DNA from: Rhabditophanes sp. KR3021
Taxonomy: Eukaryota; Nematoda; Chromadorea; Rhabditida; Alloionematidae
Direction: 5' to 3'
Length of the DNA stretch: 64,000 nucleotides
Assembly (NCBI GenBank): GCA_963281155.1
Contig: CAUJLY010000003.1
Coordinates: 3,100,001 to 3,164,000, forward strand
A program made the translations under genes and the position numbers. Positions 23,548 to 34,520 of the stretch are shown piece by piece. Positions within the stretch are counted from its first letter, which is position 1. Each line of letters starts with the position of its first letter. The notes beneath the pieces were generated by a model. That model did not search any database and was not told where the DNA came from. It saw only the letters and a program-made list of their open reading frames with translations.

Positions 23548-24160
23548 TATTTAAAGATTGATTGTTTTTATTTTTCATTTTTATAAAATAAAATTGTGAG
23601 ATTTATCTAATAAATATATTTAAAAACTAACCATAAAGTGTTCAATTAACTAATGTATCTTTAATCTTAGTTAAGGTGTTGGAGAATGATTATTTATAAT
23701 GGAATGATCTTAAAGAATGTATAAATCATCCAGTACTTTCCCAATTGAATGGTTTAGTCAAACAAATGCCCAAACTCTTTATAAAATTAAAGCCTTTGAC
23801 TTGTTTGGCAAAACGAACTTTAGAAACCTTATGACCAAAGAATTCATTAAGAATGGAGATCGACGAAAATAATTGAGGTTATGCCAATGCAACAAATCAA
23901 ATTTCTAACTAAAACATATTTACATTAACCCTGACAGAAACAATTCTGGGTTGAAGTCTTCTTTTCATTAAGCTCTTGTACGTGACTGCGATTTAGACAG
24001 AAAAATTCGAAAATACGAGCGACTCATGAATATTTTCTCTTTGGAAGCAGTAATGCTAATCTTTGTTTGTGAATATAAACTAATAAAATACAAATAAATA
24101 AAATATGAATTGCACATAAATATCTGTTCACAATGTGCCATTAGAATATATTATTTAGGC
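23548..24160. other. 3' region of the BRCT gene and spacer
   Basis: Contains AATAAA-type signals right after the BRCT gene and the coding-like relic at about 23670-23818 listed separately. Otherwise AT-rich without a gene. Confidence 0.35.
23670..23818 (+). pseudogene. Coding-like relic, possible SOCS-box fragment
   Basis: After an AATCTTAG acceptor-like sequence, one frame reads KVLENDYL, a stop, then about 45 codons without a stop (WNDLKECINHPVLSQLNG..., LKPLTCLAKRTLE) to a TGA. The terminal pattern resembles the hydrophobic/Leu-Cys spacing of a SOCS box, but the match is weak. It could be a broken gene end or chance. No start codon or partner exon was found. Confidence 0.2.
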
Positions 24161-24165
24161 AAAAA
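24161..24165 (-). terminator. RNA polymerase III terminator of tRNA-His
   Basis: A run of five T on the minus strand begins a few bases after the tRNA 3' end. Confidence 0.6.
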
Positions 24166-24167
24166 GT

Positions 24168-24239
24168 TGCCTATTGCAGGAATCGAACCTACGTCGTCTC
24201 GGCCACAACGAGAAGTACTAACCACTATACTAAATAGGC
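24168..24239 (-). tRNA. tRNA-His (anticodon GTG)
   Basis: On the minus strand a 72-nt cloverleaf folds fully. The acceptor stem is GCCTATT with AATAGGC (7 bp); the D arm is GTAT-AGTGGTTA-GTAC; the anticodon stem is TCTCG with CGAGA around the loop TTGTGGC (anticodon GTG); the T arm is GTAGG-TTCGATT-CCTGC; the discriminator is A. There is no intron. The D-arm and anticodon-arm wording is that of metazoan tRNA-His. The extra 5' G of mature tRNA-His is added after transcription in eukaryotes and is not expected in the gene. A T5 terminator follows. Confidence 0.95.
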
Positions 24240-25526
24240 CATTGGTTAGTATTTAAGAATCACCTTAAGAAATGGTAGTCGAGATTTAATATTTGTTTAA
24301 TTTTTATACAACATGTTTCGTAATCAATCAATTTGCATATGCATATTTTATTTACTTTGTGGTACTAAAAAGAATACATTAAAGAATCAAAGGTTTAATT
24401 ATTTATTCACGTTTTTATTTGGAAAACCTAGTTGTGTAATTGTATAGGTATGCATACGTGCATATTTTTTCTACTTCGAGCAAGATTACCAAATTTCTCG
24501 AAAAGAGTGTCTGTGATCATTGTACTTCCTATCAATCTCCCAACTGAATTTGAATGGCTAAGAGCCTTTTTTGATGTGATGTTCCGCCTAAATACTTGCT
24601 ACCAGCTGTCCACGTGTATTTGGAAAATGGCAACTGTGCTTGTAAAGTTTTGCTAAAAATTGAGTGTCGTAACTGGCTCAGGCCATTAGCCAACTCCAGC
24701 TGAGGGATAGGGTCCCTTTTTATATTGTTCAATTGTAATGTTAAAGTAATGTTAACAAACAAATATCCCATTCCTATTTAATAATTTATTAATTTAACAG
24801 CTTAACAACCTAATGACCTTTCAAAATATAAATTTTAAAAATTATTGATAATCTAGGCTCATTTATTTGACTTAATTTAATCCGAAAAAATTAAAATATT
24901 TGAAATTGACAAATTAAATTTTAAAATATAAAGCCATTCCAAACTTTTTTATGCATCTTCAACAGCTGGTTTTTGCTCTACTAGATTGACAATTCCCCTG
25001 ACAAGTTAAATTGCACCTAATGGTGATTCACATAAAAAATTGCGGCGATTCGTGGTATATTTTTAATAGTGCGCAACACGTCCGAGAGATATGAAACGCA
25101 CCAAACAAACTTTTTATTGTGAAGACCGTGACTTTATCGTAACTGATGGTTGTATTAAATTTTCTGATTTTGTTATTTTGTACTAAAATATGATATGAGA
25201 TCATATACATAATATATTTATTATAATAAAATGTATTTTATGCAATATTTTTTGACACGCCATTTCTCAAATAAAACACAAAATACCGTTACTGATTTAT
25301 TTGACTGAAATAATTATATATTTTTTAGGTGGTGAGCTGTATGCCAGTTGAGTTTTCGCAACACTAAACATACGACTGTTTATATTGTGTCATTGCCCGT
25401 TTTCACCTCCCAAGTACCGATCTTCCTATTTTGATCTGTCTCTATCAATATTATTTTTTGATCAAGGACAAAACTACTTCTTTGCTTACAACACAGATTT
25501 CCCTTACCCTTACATCATCTTTCCAT
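24240..25526. other. Intergenic region upstream of the AP-4 gene
   Basis: AT-rich, with some balanced sequence at 24460-24720 that gives overlapping open frames on both strands without coding features. The segment 25380-25526 directly before the AP-4 start is pyrimidine-rich and probably its 5' leader. Confidence 0.35.
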
Positions 25527-27643
25527 ATGCAAGTTTTATCTGTCCAGGAAGTATCATTACCATCAAATGATCAAAATCAACTATACTCGGAAGAAAAAGT
25601 GCCTTCGAAGTTAGCTGAGTCTTTGAGTCAACTGAATGACTTTGAAGACGAGGATAACTCTTCTTTCGGAAATAGTCGAAGGTAAGAAACACATATTCAT
25701 CACTTTCTTTGCTAATGTTAAATGCTATCAAATCAAATGATATCAAGTTCATCCAATATGGATGATACCCACAATCTTTAATTCACACATTTTTAAGTGT
25801 GTTTAAAATGATATTTCAATGAATGCGGTTTTTTATTGTCGAGAATCGTTGCTTCCTTACTTTTTTGCCTTCACTACTTTACCAGCTGTTTACAATTAGA
25901 AGTAAGCATAGATAAATTTTTATCGAACATCAGGAAGGAATGTCTTTGAATGTCTTACTCTTGGTGTCTCTTTTTATGATAAAAAATTTAAAATAGACAA
26001 CTTTTTAGTTGTGTTATTTCTGCCATCAACAATCTTCATTATCTCTAATTCTCTTTCTTTTGTCAATTCTTATGCTGATGGTTGTTGTACACCATTGACT
26101 ATAGACAATCTATTCTAGAGAATCTCTCGCCACCATAATATTGTCATCGCACCTAGAGTGCTCCACACAACAGTATTGGCTTTCGACATATCAAAATGTA
26201 TTTATTCGTATATTCTGAGAAACTTTCTGACTTACATACATAGTGTTGGCCTTATAGCTGGACAAAGTAGCGATACGCATACATTCGCACACACAATGAC
26301 ATGATGATGTGCAAGGCTCATTTTTTAAACAAATGTAACTTTTATGTGTTGTTTACATAAAATACCTAGAATATATATACTTTAAAAAGTAAATCAGGGT
26401 AAAAAATGAAAGTTGATACCAAAAGATAAATATATTTTTAGAATGCTTCCAAAAGTGTGCTTCAACATGTCAATAAGCATGGTGTTAATTGTTATGAAAA
26501 GCCAGTTAGTTGCATATGATTAATGGTGGCTCGAACGTAATCAAAAATATTGATGCCTCTATTTGCGCAACTTTTTGCATCTAAAGTATATTTTCTTTCA
26601 GTCACTCGGTTCGTTCAGGCTCAGGTGGAAACGGTTCAAGTAGTCCAAACACACCTCCTGGGAATTGTGGAAACAAAATTGGGGAAATCGGAACTGTCAA
26701 CGATCGTAGGATTCGCCGTGAAGTGGCAAATTCAAACGAACGAAGAAGAATGCAGTCTATCAATGAGGGGTTCCAATCACTGCGAGCTCTTTTACCACGC
26801 AAATATGGTGAAAAGATGTCCAAAGCTTCAATTTTGCAACAAACGGCTGAAATGATTCACAGTATACAAGCAGACAAAGACAGATTAGCTCAGGAAAACG
26901 AATCTTTAATTCAGACTAATGTTATGAGTGCTAAGAAAAGAAAATTTGAAGAAAGCCAACAAGATACATTATTAATTCGTGAAGTGGAAACTCTCAAACA
27001 AACTCATAAACAACAGACATTAGATTATGAGCAACGTTTGCAAGATATTTTTACCATGTATCGCGATGAAGCCCAAAAGAGGCAATTCTTTGAGCAAGAA
27101 TACATCAGTAATAGGAAAATGCAAGACAATCAATTTGCCAACGTTCAATTACTTGCTTCAAAGATCCCTGGACTTTTAGACAATTCGTTTTTACAACAAC
27201 AAATTACAACATCCAATAATAGTGGTTCATCAACACCCATGGATATTTCTACTCCTACTCATTCTGCAAATCTGCTCGCTTACAACAACAACCAACAACA
27301 AAATAATTATGGCAACATATTCAATAACATGGAAATTAACCAAATTAATCAGCTTAATTTACAAACAAATGTTCAAGGTGTACCATCAAATAATATAACC
27401 CATCCAAACCTTAAATTGAATGTGCCAAACGTTAATTATTTACCTCAACTGCAAAATAATCCTCCAAACACTCAACAACTATCACTTCCAAATGGTGGTT
27501 CGGCCTCAACAACTCCCTTGGCTGAACAGAGCGTGTCACACCAAAACTTATGCGCCATCTTTGAAGCCATCCGCCAAATCGAAGGCTCCAATGTGTGTTC
27601 AACTAGTCCTACCACACCTACGTCTGATGTTTTGGTTCGTTAA
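25527..27643 (+). CDS. hlh-11: AP-4 type bHLH-leucine zipper transcription factor
   Basis: Exons 25527-25681 and 26602-27643 join in phase 2 to give 398 residues. The basic-helix-loop-helix starts at about residue 86: RRIRREVANSNERRRMQS, then INEGFQSLRALLP, loop, SKASILQQTAEMI. It is near-identical in wording to vertebrate TFAP4 and the C. elegans HLH-11. A leucine-zipper/coiled-coil segment follows (about 135-210), then an Asn/Gln-rich, probably disordered C-terminus with a Gln/Asn-rich block. AP-4 proteins homodimerise and bind the E-box CAGCTG. The acidic N-terminal exon (SLSQLNDFEDEDN) is unremarkable. The single 920-nt intron is long for this genome. The ATG at 25527 (MQVLSVQEV) is the first in frame after a pyrimidine-rich leader without further in-frame coding features. 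Confidence 0.93.
25682..26601. other. Long intron of the AP-4 gene
   Basis: A 920-nt intron with TTCTTTCAG acceptor. It holds no recognisable gene. Its size compared with the usual 40-50 nt makes it a candidate for regulatory elements. Confidence 0.4.
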
Positions 27644-28410
27644 GATGGTCACACTGGATCCTAACATCGAAATCCTAAATACATTGTTATTCCTATACCC
27701 CTTACATTTCTAGTCTCCATTATGTTCTTGTTGTTATCCCCTTTGCCGATTCAATTTTCATGAGTTGGGACAAGTCTCATTTTTGAAAGAATCTCTGGCT
27801 TTCTATTATCGTTGCATGCAACCCCTGTCAAATCTTCTTGTTTTAACTCCCAACAGCATCTACTCGGTTTGTAGTAATTACGTGACAAAACTCATTCGTT
27901 TCAAAATATTTAAATAGCACTAAACCCAAAAAAATAACCAGGTCATACTGCCCTCAACGAAAACACTATCATTATTTAACGTTTAAATCTATTATCTTTT
28001 GTTTAATATTATAATCTTTCTAATTAATTCTTTATTAACTCTTTATTTACAATTTACTACATTCTCTATAATTCTACATTATTAATATATTGTTAATGCT
28101 CAAAAAATAAGCTTACTCAAAAAATTTGTTCGATGCGATAGGTCTAAAAAGGAAACTTTATGGGCTTTTCAAAGTTGCGGCGTTGAATCTAAATTTGTTT
28201 TTATACATTTCTTAAAATTCATTCCTCTCTATCTACATTGTTTTGTATCCGGTGTTGTTGATTAAAATAATATACATGCTATTCATTATTTTGTTACCCT
28301 TGATTGTTCTGGTGATTATGTTTTTCTTAAATAGAATTGTTATAGTTAAAATGTGTTATTTCTGTCTTTCTTTGAAATGATATTTGATACTTGGCTTCGT
28401 CAAAGACAAA
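27644..28410. other. AP-4 3' UTR region and spacer
   Basis: Pyrimidine-rich then AT-rich sequence, no gene. It separates two genes that converge here (AP-4 on plus, the Cys-rich gene on minus). Confidence 0.4.
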
Positions 28411-28755
28411 TCAAAGACGTGTAAATTCACCCGTACCTTTCATGAAAAACCCATGTTTTTCAAGACACGCGATATTTCGGGGTAAACTGAAGCTACGACA
28501 ACACTTAATACATCCGAAGTTGATACAAAATTTGACACATGGTACATCCAATTCAAAGCTACTCCAGGGAGAATTAAGCAATTTCTAAAAGCAGATAAAA
28601 ACAGATATACATATTAGAAAGGGTCTCACCTTAATACAGGATTCATTATCCTTCGTAATCACCATAATATTATAATTATTGTTGTCATTAGGTGAACAAT
28701 CGACTGATAACAAGCAACTAAATAGTAGGATGATGTATGAAATTGATACTTTCAT
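28411..28755 (-). CDS. Small Cys-rich secreted protein (99 residues)
   Basis: Exons 28755-28630 and 28584-28411 join at phase 0 through a 45-nt GTGAGA...TTTTAG intron. Exon 1 codes for MKVSISYIILLFSCLLSV, a signal peptide, then an Asn-rich spacer and NESCIK. Exon 2 codes for a compact cysteine cluster: PCVKFC, then NFGCIKCCRS, then NIACLEKH. Counting DCS after the signal there are about eight cysteines in the exported part, enough for four disulphides. No known toxin, ShK or defensin pattern is matched. It starts 383 nt from, and diverges from, another secreted protein with a similar N-terminal cysteine block. Both exon frames stay open with a good splice, so I consider it real although each exon is short. 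Confidence 0.65.
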
Positions 28756-29137
28756 GACAAAAACAATCTAACAACCAAACTGGATGAAAAGTTAAAAGTG
28801 AATTAATTTATAATGTTCCAAGGTAATAAGATGTTACTAATACACTTACCCATATACTAAATCAAAAAAATGGGATTGTCTGCGGCGAGTTTTTCAATTT
28901 CAACACATAATTATCAACGTGCTTTTTTTACTTCAATGACTTTTCAAATTAGGAATGTTTGAAAGCTAATATCTGCACAACAACTAGGGGATGTTTTGAT
29001 AAATGGTGCGATAAAAATACGATCTGGTAGTTTTCGGTAGTAGAAGGTTGTTGGAAAGTATTAGTAGGTATATAATGTTGATATTGATGTTATTCCAATT
29101 AGTCTATCTTACTTAGATATCGTTTACCTCACTTAAA
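28756..29137. other. Divergent promoter between two secreted-protein genes
   Basis: A 382-nt gap shared by the starts at 28755 (minus) and 29138 (plus). A TATATAA lies at 29069-29075, about 63 nt before the plus-strand start. A shared promoter suggests joint expression. Confidence 0.4.
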
Positions 29138-29989
29138 ATGAAGATAACTCGTCTTTGTATGTTAATATTAATTGTTATTGTTAAAACTATTCATACTACC
29201 GAAGTATTTATTAATTTCCTCCTTGAAAACTCAGAATTATGTGGGGATCCTTGGCAAATGCAAACTCTACCAGTGATTGGCCTTTGCACTGCAGGTTGCA
29301 GAGAAGGCCTTGACGTTTGTATGGAGGATGAGAATCTAAGACAAAGGTGTAAGAGATTGCCCCTCCCTTGTGTCAAATTATATGCCGAACACACAAAAAT
29401 TCTTCTCAAAAAATCAACTGCAGAACAGAGCATGCGTTTAGCATCACAAAATCTTGACATTCCAAACAACAAAAGCCCTTTGAAAGACATATCACCTCCT
29501 TATCATAATCAAAAACTAATTAATCCTATAAATAATGGAAATAACAATAAGTGGCTCGTTAATAAGAAAGTTTCAATTGCTAGTCGTCCTTTACATAATA
29601 ATAATAAAAAGAACACAGTTAGGCAAGTGAGCCAATTTCGCGGAAACATTCCAACCAATTCAGGAATAGAGTTTCAGAGAAACATCAACCAGAACAATGC
29701 AAAATCTATAAATACAGTAAATGCCAGAACAAAGTTCCGAAATAGTAAAGGTAACGTCATAAGTCAACAAAAAAATATTAATACTAATATTCCTAATAAC
29801 CAGAAAAAATGGGTGCCACAATCTCACCTTCCATTTCAAAATAACAATTCTTTTTCTCAAAACAAGTTTGTCGAAAAACCTTCAACTTCTGCTGGTAAGG
29901 GAATATTCAGAAAAGTGCAAATTACGCATATGCAATTCCAACCCAGAGCTCAGGCTCAAACTGGTAATATTCGACAAGTTGTTGGTTGA
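29138..29989 (+). CDS. Secreted protein: Cys block plus Asn-rich basic tail
   Basis: A single exon of 283 codons. MKITRLCMLILIVIVKTIHT is a signal peptide. Residues about 34-78 hold six cysteines (LCGDPWQ, GLCTAGCREGLDVC, QRCKRLPLPC), followed by about 200 residues rich in Asn, Gln, Lys and Ser with little hydrophobic content (NNKSPLKDISPP, INNGNNNKW), so probably disordered and very basic. No domain is recognised. The N-terminal block with ...C..PW...LP...C..xC... is loosely like the small Cys-rich protein encoded divergently at 28411-28755. It may be an extracellular matrix, glandular or excreted protein; the sequence does not decide. Confidence 0.7.
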   Translation: MKITRLCMLILIVIVKTIHTTEVFINFLLENSELCGDPWQMQTLPVIGLCTAGCREGLDVCMEDENLRQRCKRLPLPCVKLYAEHTKILLKKSTAEQSMRLASQNLDIPNNKSPLKDISPPYHNQKLINPINNGNNNKWLVNKKVSIASRPLHNNNKKNTVRQVSQFRGNIPTNSGIEFQRNINQNNAKSINTVNARTKFRNSKGNVISQQKNINTNIPNNQKKWVPQSHLPFQNNNSFSQNKFVEKPSTSAGKGIFRKVQITHMQFQPRAQAQTGNIRQVVG

Positions 29990-30468
29990 TGGCGTGCACA
30001 TACCTGTCAATGAATGTATTTAACGAAGACATTTTATTGACAGAATTTATAATTATTAATACAAATTGGGCAATCAACTACTAAATATCTCTCTTTCAGA
30101 TAAAATAATGTTCAAATATTTGTAGCTTTAAATAATAAATATTTTTCATCCCATTTTTATAGAAGCATTACAATTACTTTAAATATCTCAAAAAAGTATA
30201 CATAGATGAAGGAAACGTTGTTATAAGGACAATTAAAAGTTCATTTAAAAAGATTATAGTTTGAGAAAAAAGATTTCATTTCTATTGTTGATTTTTTGGT
30301 GTGTGTATGCTTGACAGGGATGTATTTCAAGTTATTTACTAGAGTTGCCATGACTTATCAATGAAGCCGGAAAGGAGCGATTATATTTGAGAATTTATAG
30401 TATTTATAAAAATCAAATCATCAGGAAATGCTAAAATAATTTAAATAATGATCATTTTCTGGGAAAGA
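29990..30468. other. Convergent intergenic region
   Basis: AT-rich spacer between genes on opposite strands, no gene. A possible extra exon of the RYamide precursor would start at about 30428 (TTATTTTAG acceptor on the minus strand). Confidence 0.35.
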
Positions 30469-30747
30469 CTATTTTATGAATGAATAGATGTAATAATGAC
30501 AAATTTCATTACACTTACCATAGCGCGTCTTGCCTTGCAGGGGATCTTCGTAATCGGGAGCAAATCTTGGATTAGAACGCTTGCCATATCTGGAAAGAAT
30601 AGCTCGTCCATATCTAGACAAAAATACATTTCTTTTAACGCCGTTTTCTTGATCGTCACCGGCTTCGTCTTTGTGTAAAGCAGAAGCAATTTGCGAAGTT
30701 ATTGTTGAAATCAAAAGAATTAACAACAAACACTTATAAAAAGTCAT
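30469..30747 (-). CDS. lury-1: Luqin-like RYamide neuropeptide precursor
   Basis: The frame from the ATG at 30747 codes for MTFYKCLLLILLISTI (signal peptide) and an acidic spacer (HKDEAGDDQENG). After KR comes NVFLSRYGR, directly followed by AILSRYGKR. Cleavage and amidation give two peptides ending in LSRY-amide. C. elegans LURY-1 likewise encodes two adjacent peptides of this type (PALLSRY-amide and AVLPRY-amide), so this is the orthologous precursor. Downstream the frame reads FAPDYEDPLQGKTRYG and then reaches an overlapping GTAAGT: either it reads through to a short tail with two cysteines (KCNEICHYY) and stops at 30469, or it is spliced to another exon. Family role: luqin/RYamide peptides act through neuropeptide Y-like GPCRs on feeding and egg laying in C. 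elegans. Confidence 0.85.
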   Translation of the reverse strand: MTFYKCLLLILLISTITSQIASALHKDEAGDDQENGVKRNVFLSRYGRAILSRYGKRSNPRFAPDYEDPLQGKTRYGKCNEICHYYIYSFIK

Positions 30748-32153
30748 TTTTCTCTTTTGATAACAAGAACCTGAAAATAAAATGCAATATAAAAATGTGG
30801 TGAAAGGCAATCGTATGTGGATACAATTCTTGACTATAGTTTGAAATGATTCTTAAATATTATTAAAGGCAGGCAGAAAATAATGATAAAGAGTAATAAT
30901 AAAAACATTCTCATCAAAGCTTCACAGGAAACTTAATGACATATCATGAGATTAAAACTTCAGTAAAAGTATGTTTTTGGTAACGGAATTGGAAAAATCC
31001 TTATACTTGCCATCATTCAAATTAAAGTATGTGGCATTGTAGAATTAGAAAATACTTTTTATCACTTTAGTGCTATGATAATCACGTCACAGATAAATAT
31101 TCACCTCATGATATGAAGAATTAGGTTCTAATTCAAATAACATCTTTGAAATGAGGGTGTACTTGATATCAATTTAATAAAGGCCAACCTAATTAATATA
31201 TGGGTTTTGAATACTAATACATACTAATATTATTAGTATATGGATGTTAAGTCATCCCAGAATAAAACACACATATAAAGTAATTTAATTTACTGGAGTT
31301 AACCTCATCTACTCAATCAACCAATTGTAGCACTATAAAAGAAACTTTCTTAGAAAACTTAAAAGTCCTAAAATAACCTCAAATAACAAAAAGATAGCCA
31401 AAGACCATTATATCTAATTTACATAAGTTTATAATGAAAACAAGATATAAATAATTCTTTTTACTTAAGTATAAGTAATAATTATTATTATAACGAATTC
31501 CCATAAACCGAGTACAATTCAGGCCAATCTACAAAAAAAGTAATTCATATCAATTGTACATATTAATAACAGCTATTTATGAAGTGAATTCCTAAAGAAG
31601 TTGAAGGTTTGAAAAAGAAGTATAAAAATATAGGATAAAGTATAAAGATATATGGTTAAAAGTTTAATGTGACAATGCTTCCATTTGAATGAAGGACGAT
31701 TATTTTAAACTCGAAGATATATTCCTTTTATTATTTATGCGACATTGAATTACAGATAAAAAATAAATTTGTTTAAATAAACAAAGAAATGACACTTTGG
31801 ATAAAAGGTAGATGAAGCTTAATTTCATTAAATGCCATTTTTGTCAAGGGCAATATTTTTATCACTCTATTAACAGTATGCCAATTAATAATGTCCTTTC
31901 TTTCCCAATTGTCCATCAATGAAGCCAGGCATCAAATAGAGGATAAAAGCCTTTAATGGATATAAAATTAATTGTTACTTTGAACAAAAATAAGTTCCTT
32001 GTTAAGGCTTTGCTGACAAAGCAAATATATAAATACCATGTTAAATTTAATATCATGCCTTTTTCAATCTTTGAAAATATTCATTAGCCGGTGCCTCCAA
32101 AAATAAACGTCAAAAGTAACACCTTATTTGTGTTTGTTTGAAGAAATCATTCA
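30748..32153. other. Intergenic region upstream of the RYamide precursor
   Basis: The RYamide gene leader probably begins at the TTTTCAG acceptor just upstream of 30747 (about 30772). The rest is AT-rich with no supported gene. Confidence 0.35.
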
Positions 32154-33212
32154 TTAGCATTTAGTCATCTGTGCTTTTGAAAAGGTAACACGGCTTTGGG
32201 ATATTATTTCGGCTTTCTTTGTATATCCAATCATAATAAGAAAGGCATCTCTGTAATCTTTAGTTCTCCACATATAAATAAAAAAATTTGTAGAAGCATT
32301 AATGATGACTAACCAAGCCAATTGTTGCTCTATTGTTTTGGAAAGAATTGTTCCAGGGGCAAATATTTGGGTGATTAAAAGAGCAATTACTGTCAATGCC
32401 CACGTCGAAGAATATATTAGCATTATCAATATCAAAGATGATAGAACTTTTTTTACTTGTCTAAAGTTCACATTGTTCCTCAAACTGTCTGATGCTGAAA
32501 AGAATGAGATGTTATTTATTATTAGAATAAATCCTTACACTTTGAGCTTTTCTTAATAATGAGCCAGGTATTAAAGTAAACGAAAATTACAAGGACAACA
32601 ATAACCATATTTGAGCCAATCCAAATCATTCTTGACAATGAATTATAAGCTGTCGGTGGCATACAAACAGGTGTAATAACTGAAGTACTTGAATCAAAGT
32701 ATCCTAGGCATGTTATTACAGACGCATATGTTATGACAGGCACTGATACTAGTACCAGATACTTGTTCAGCTCAATTCTATTGTAAGCAAATGGGAACTG
32801 GACAGCTATATACCGATCGAGAGAGATTACCAAACCAATGCCAGCCTGTACGTTTAGAGCAAAAAGCCCGTAAATCGAAGTATAATAGCAAAAGGAATTC
32901 GAGATTAAATAAATATCTAAGAGCATGAAAACTCTTAATTGGATCTATAAATAAATGAATCCGGCACTTGAAATACTTACTTACCAGATATAAAGTGATG
33001 ATGATGTCACTAAATGCTAATATCGAAAGTAAGAAATTGCATCTATTACGTAATGTTTTTGTTTTAAATGTGACTAATAAGATTAAGAAGTTCCCGATGA
33101 AACCAATGATTGATAATCCTAATGTCCCGTATATCATTCCACTTTGAACCAAAGCTTTCTTCGCAACGACAGGTGTCAATGTAGCAGAAATATTGCCGAA
33201 ACCAGAACTCAT
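32154..33212 (-). CDS. Rhodopsin-like GPCR, Srsx type
   Basis: Exons 33212-32985, 32944-32539 and 32494-32154 join in frame to 324 residues with seven membrane segments. Landmarks: TM1 GFIGNFLILLVTF with the conserved GN, then KTKTLRNRCNFLLSILAFSD at TM2, the TM3 signature VISLDRYIAVQFPFAY (intact DRY), and TM6/TM7 with the C-terminal WRTKDYRDAFL. The N-GN...KxxxLR-xCN wording is that of the nematode Srsx chemoreceptor family, related to class A peptide receptors. The N-terminus (NISATL) carries a possible glycosylation site. Expected at the plasma membrane of neurons. It lies 1.4 kb from the RYamide precursor but there is no evidence the two are a ligand-receptor pair. Confidence 0.88.
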
Positions 33213-34159
33213 TTTTCTAAAATATTAACATATGATGAATAAGGTAAAATACAACATTCAAATGAGTATAAGATAAATGAAATAATTCACATGTGTCCGA
33301 TGTCCGTGAGACATTTATACTAGGTTAAACTTTAAAGTTGAAAATCACGCTCAAGTTCGCACATTTTAATTAGATACAACCACTGATTAAAAATTTATTA
33401 ACAAAACTCCTGTGATAATTTTTAAGAATGTGTAATACAAGAAATAATACTATTTGTAGTCTTAACTTAATTAATGATGGGTAATAATACGTTTTAATTT
33501 AAGTAAAATATGGTTTAACAATGACCGACAAGCCAGAGTAAGTTCTTAAAATAACAGGTTTGCTTTTTTAAATAAGTATTTTTTACAACTGATTCCTTGA
33601 ATTGTTTTTAATAAATATCAAATAAATTGTGGAACAGATGTAATTTCTGAGAAGCTCAAATTTTAAAAGTAATTATAACTATTTTTAAGTAATTACAAAA
33701 TTGAAGTTTGTAAATGATAATAATAAGGTTGTTAAATTAAATTAATTTGTGCATGACGTATTAGAAATTATCCTGCAATGAACAATGCCAAGTTAAGCTT
33801 GTAACTTTCCGTTCTAAACATTGTTATCATCAACTCAGGCACATAGTTCCGGATTAAACAATTTCAACCAAATTAAATTACATTTCCTTGATGGAGTTGT
33901 TATTATAAAAAATAATGATTATTAATAAAAAAGGGTGTACATATTTTACTATGAACTAAACTAAATACAAAATAAATATATTAAATTGCTTTTATTGATG
34001 TAGACAATTATCATATGATTAGGTAATTGGTATCATTGGTAATTTGTTATTTCTTGAATTAAAAAATATTCAGAACATCTTCTATATTTATTTTTAACTT
34101 GAAAATAAACATGTTTTTAAAATAACTGAATGAATTAATTAATAATCAGTTGCGGAATG

Positions 34160-34232
34160 GTTTCCTATAAACTTTTTCAATTTTATAATTCCTCTGAAGG
34201 CGGCTTTTCTTTACCCAAATGGCTTTCTCCTC
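34160..34232. repeat. Copy 1 of a diverged ~70-bp duplicate
   Basis: Aligns with 34452-34520 at roughly 65-70 per cent by eye, including the shared ends TAAACTT and TTTCTCC. The minus strand of this copy has a short open frame, which the second copy does not keep. Confidence 0.4.
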
Positions 34233-34451
34233 TCTTTCCGTGTGAAGGAATTTCCATTTTGGTAGATTCTTGATGGGGTGGAACCAGATAAAAGATAATG
34301 AGACACGTGCGGGAGTGCGTTTATTCAAAATAATAAATTAAGAAATGTCTGATCTTACTAGACCTTATATAGTGAAATAAACATATAAAATAAGCGCATA
34401 GACCAATTCAATGCAATAAAATATAAATATAGCACATTTAATAACAGTTTT

Positions 34452-34520
34452 TTACGTAAACTTCTTTTCTTTGCCATTGCCCTGCAGGCGGTCGATCCCT
34501 ACTCAAATGAGCCTTTCTCC
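34452..34520. repeat. Copy 2 of a diverged ~70-bp duplicate
   Basis: Partner of the segment at 34160-34232, same orientation, about 290 bp away. Confidence 0.4.

Noticed and set aside
24432..24771. Overlapping frames on both strands upstream of the AP-4 gene
   Set aside because: They overlap each other, lack family features and sit where regulatory sequence is expected.
30469..33212. RYamide precursor and Srsx receptor as a ligand-receptor pair
   Set aside because: Proximity alone; luqin/RYamide receptors belong to the NPY-like group while this receptor has Srsx wording.
34146..34328. 60-codon minus-strand frame ending in RKPFRN
   Set aside because: Starts at a non-ATG codon, and the duplicate segment 290 bp away does not keep it open.
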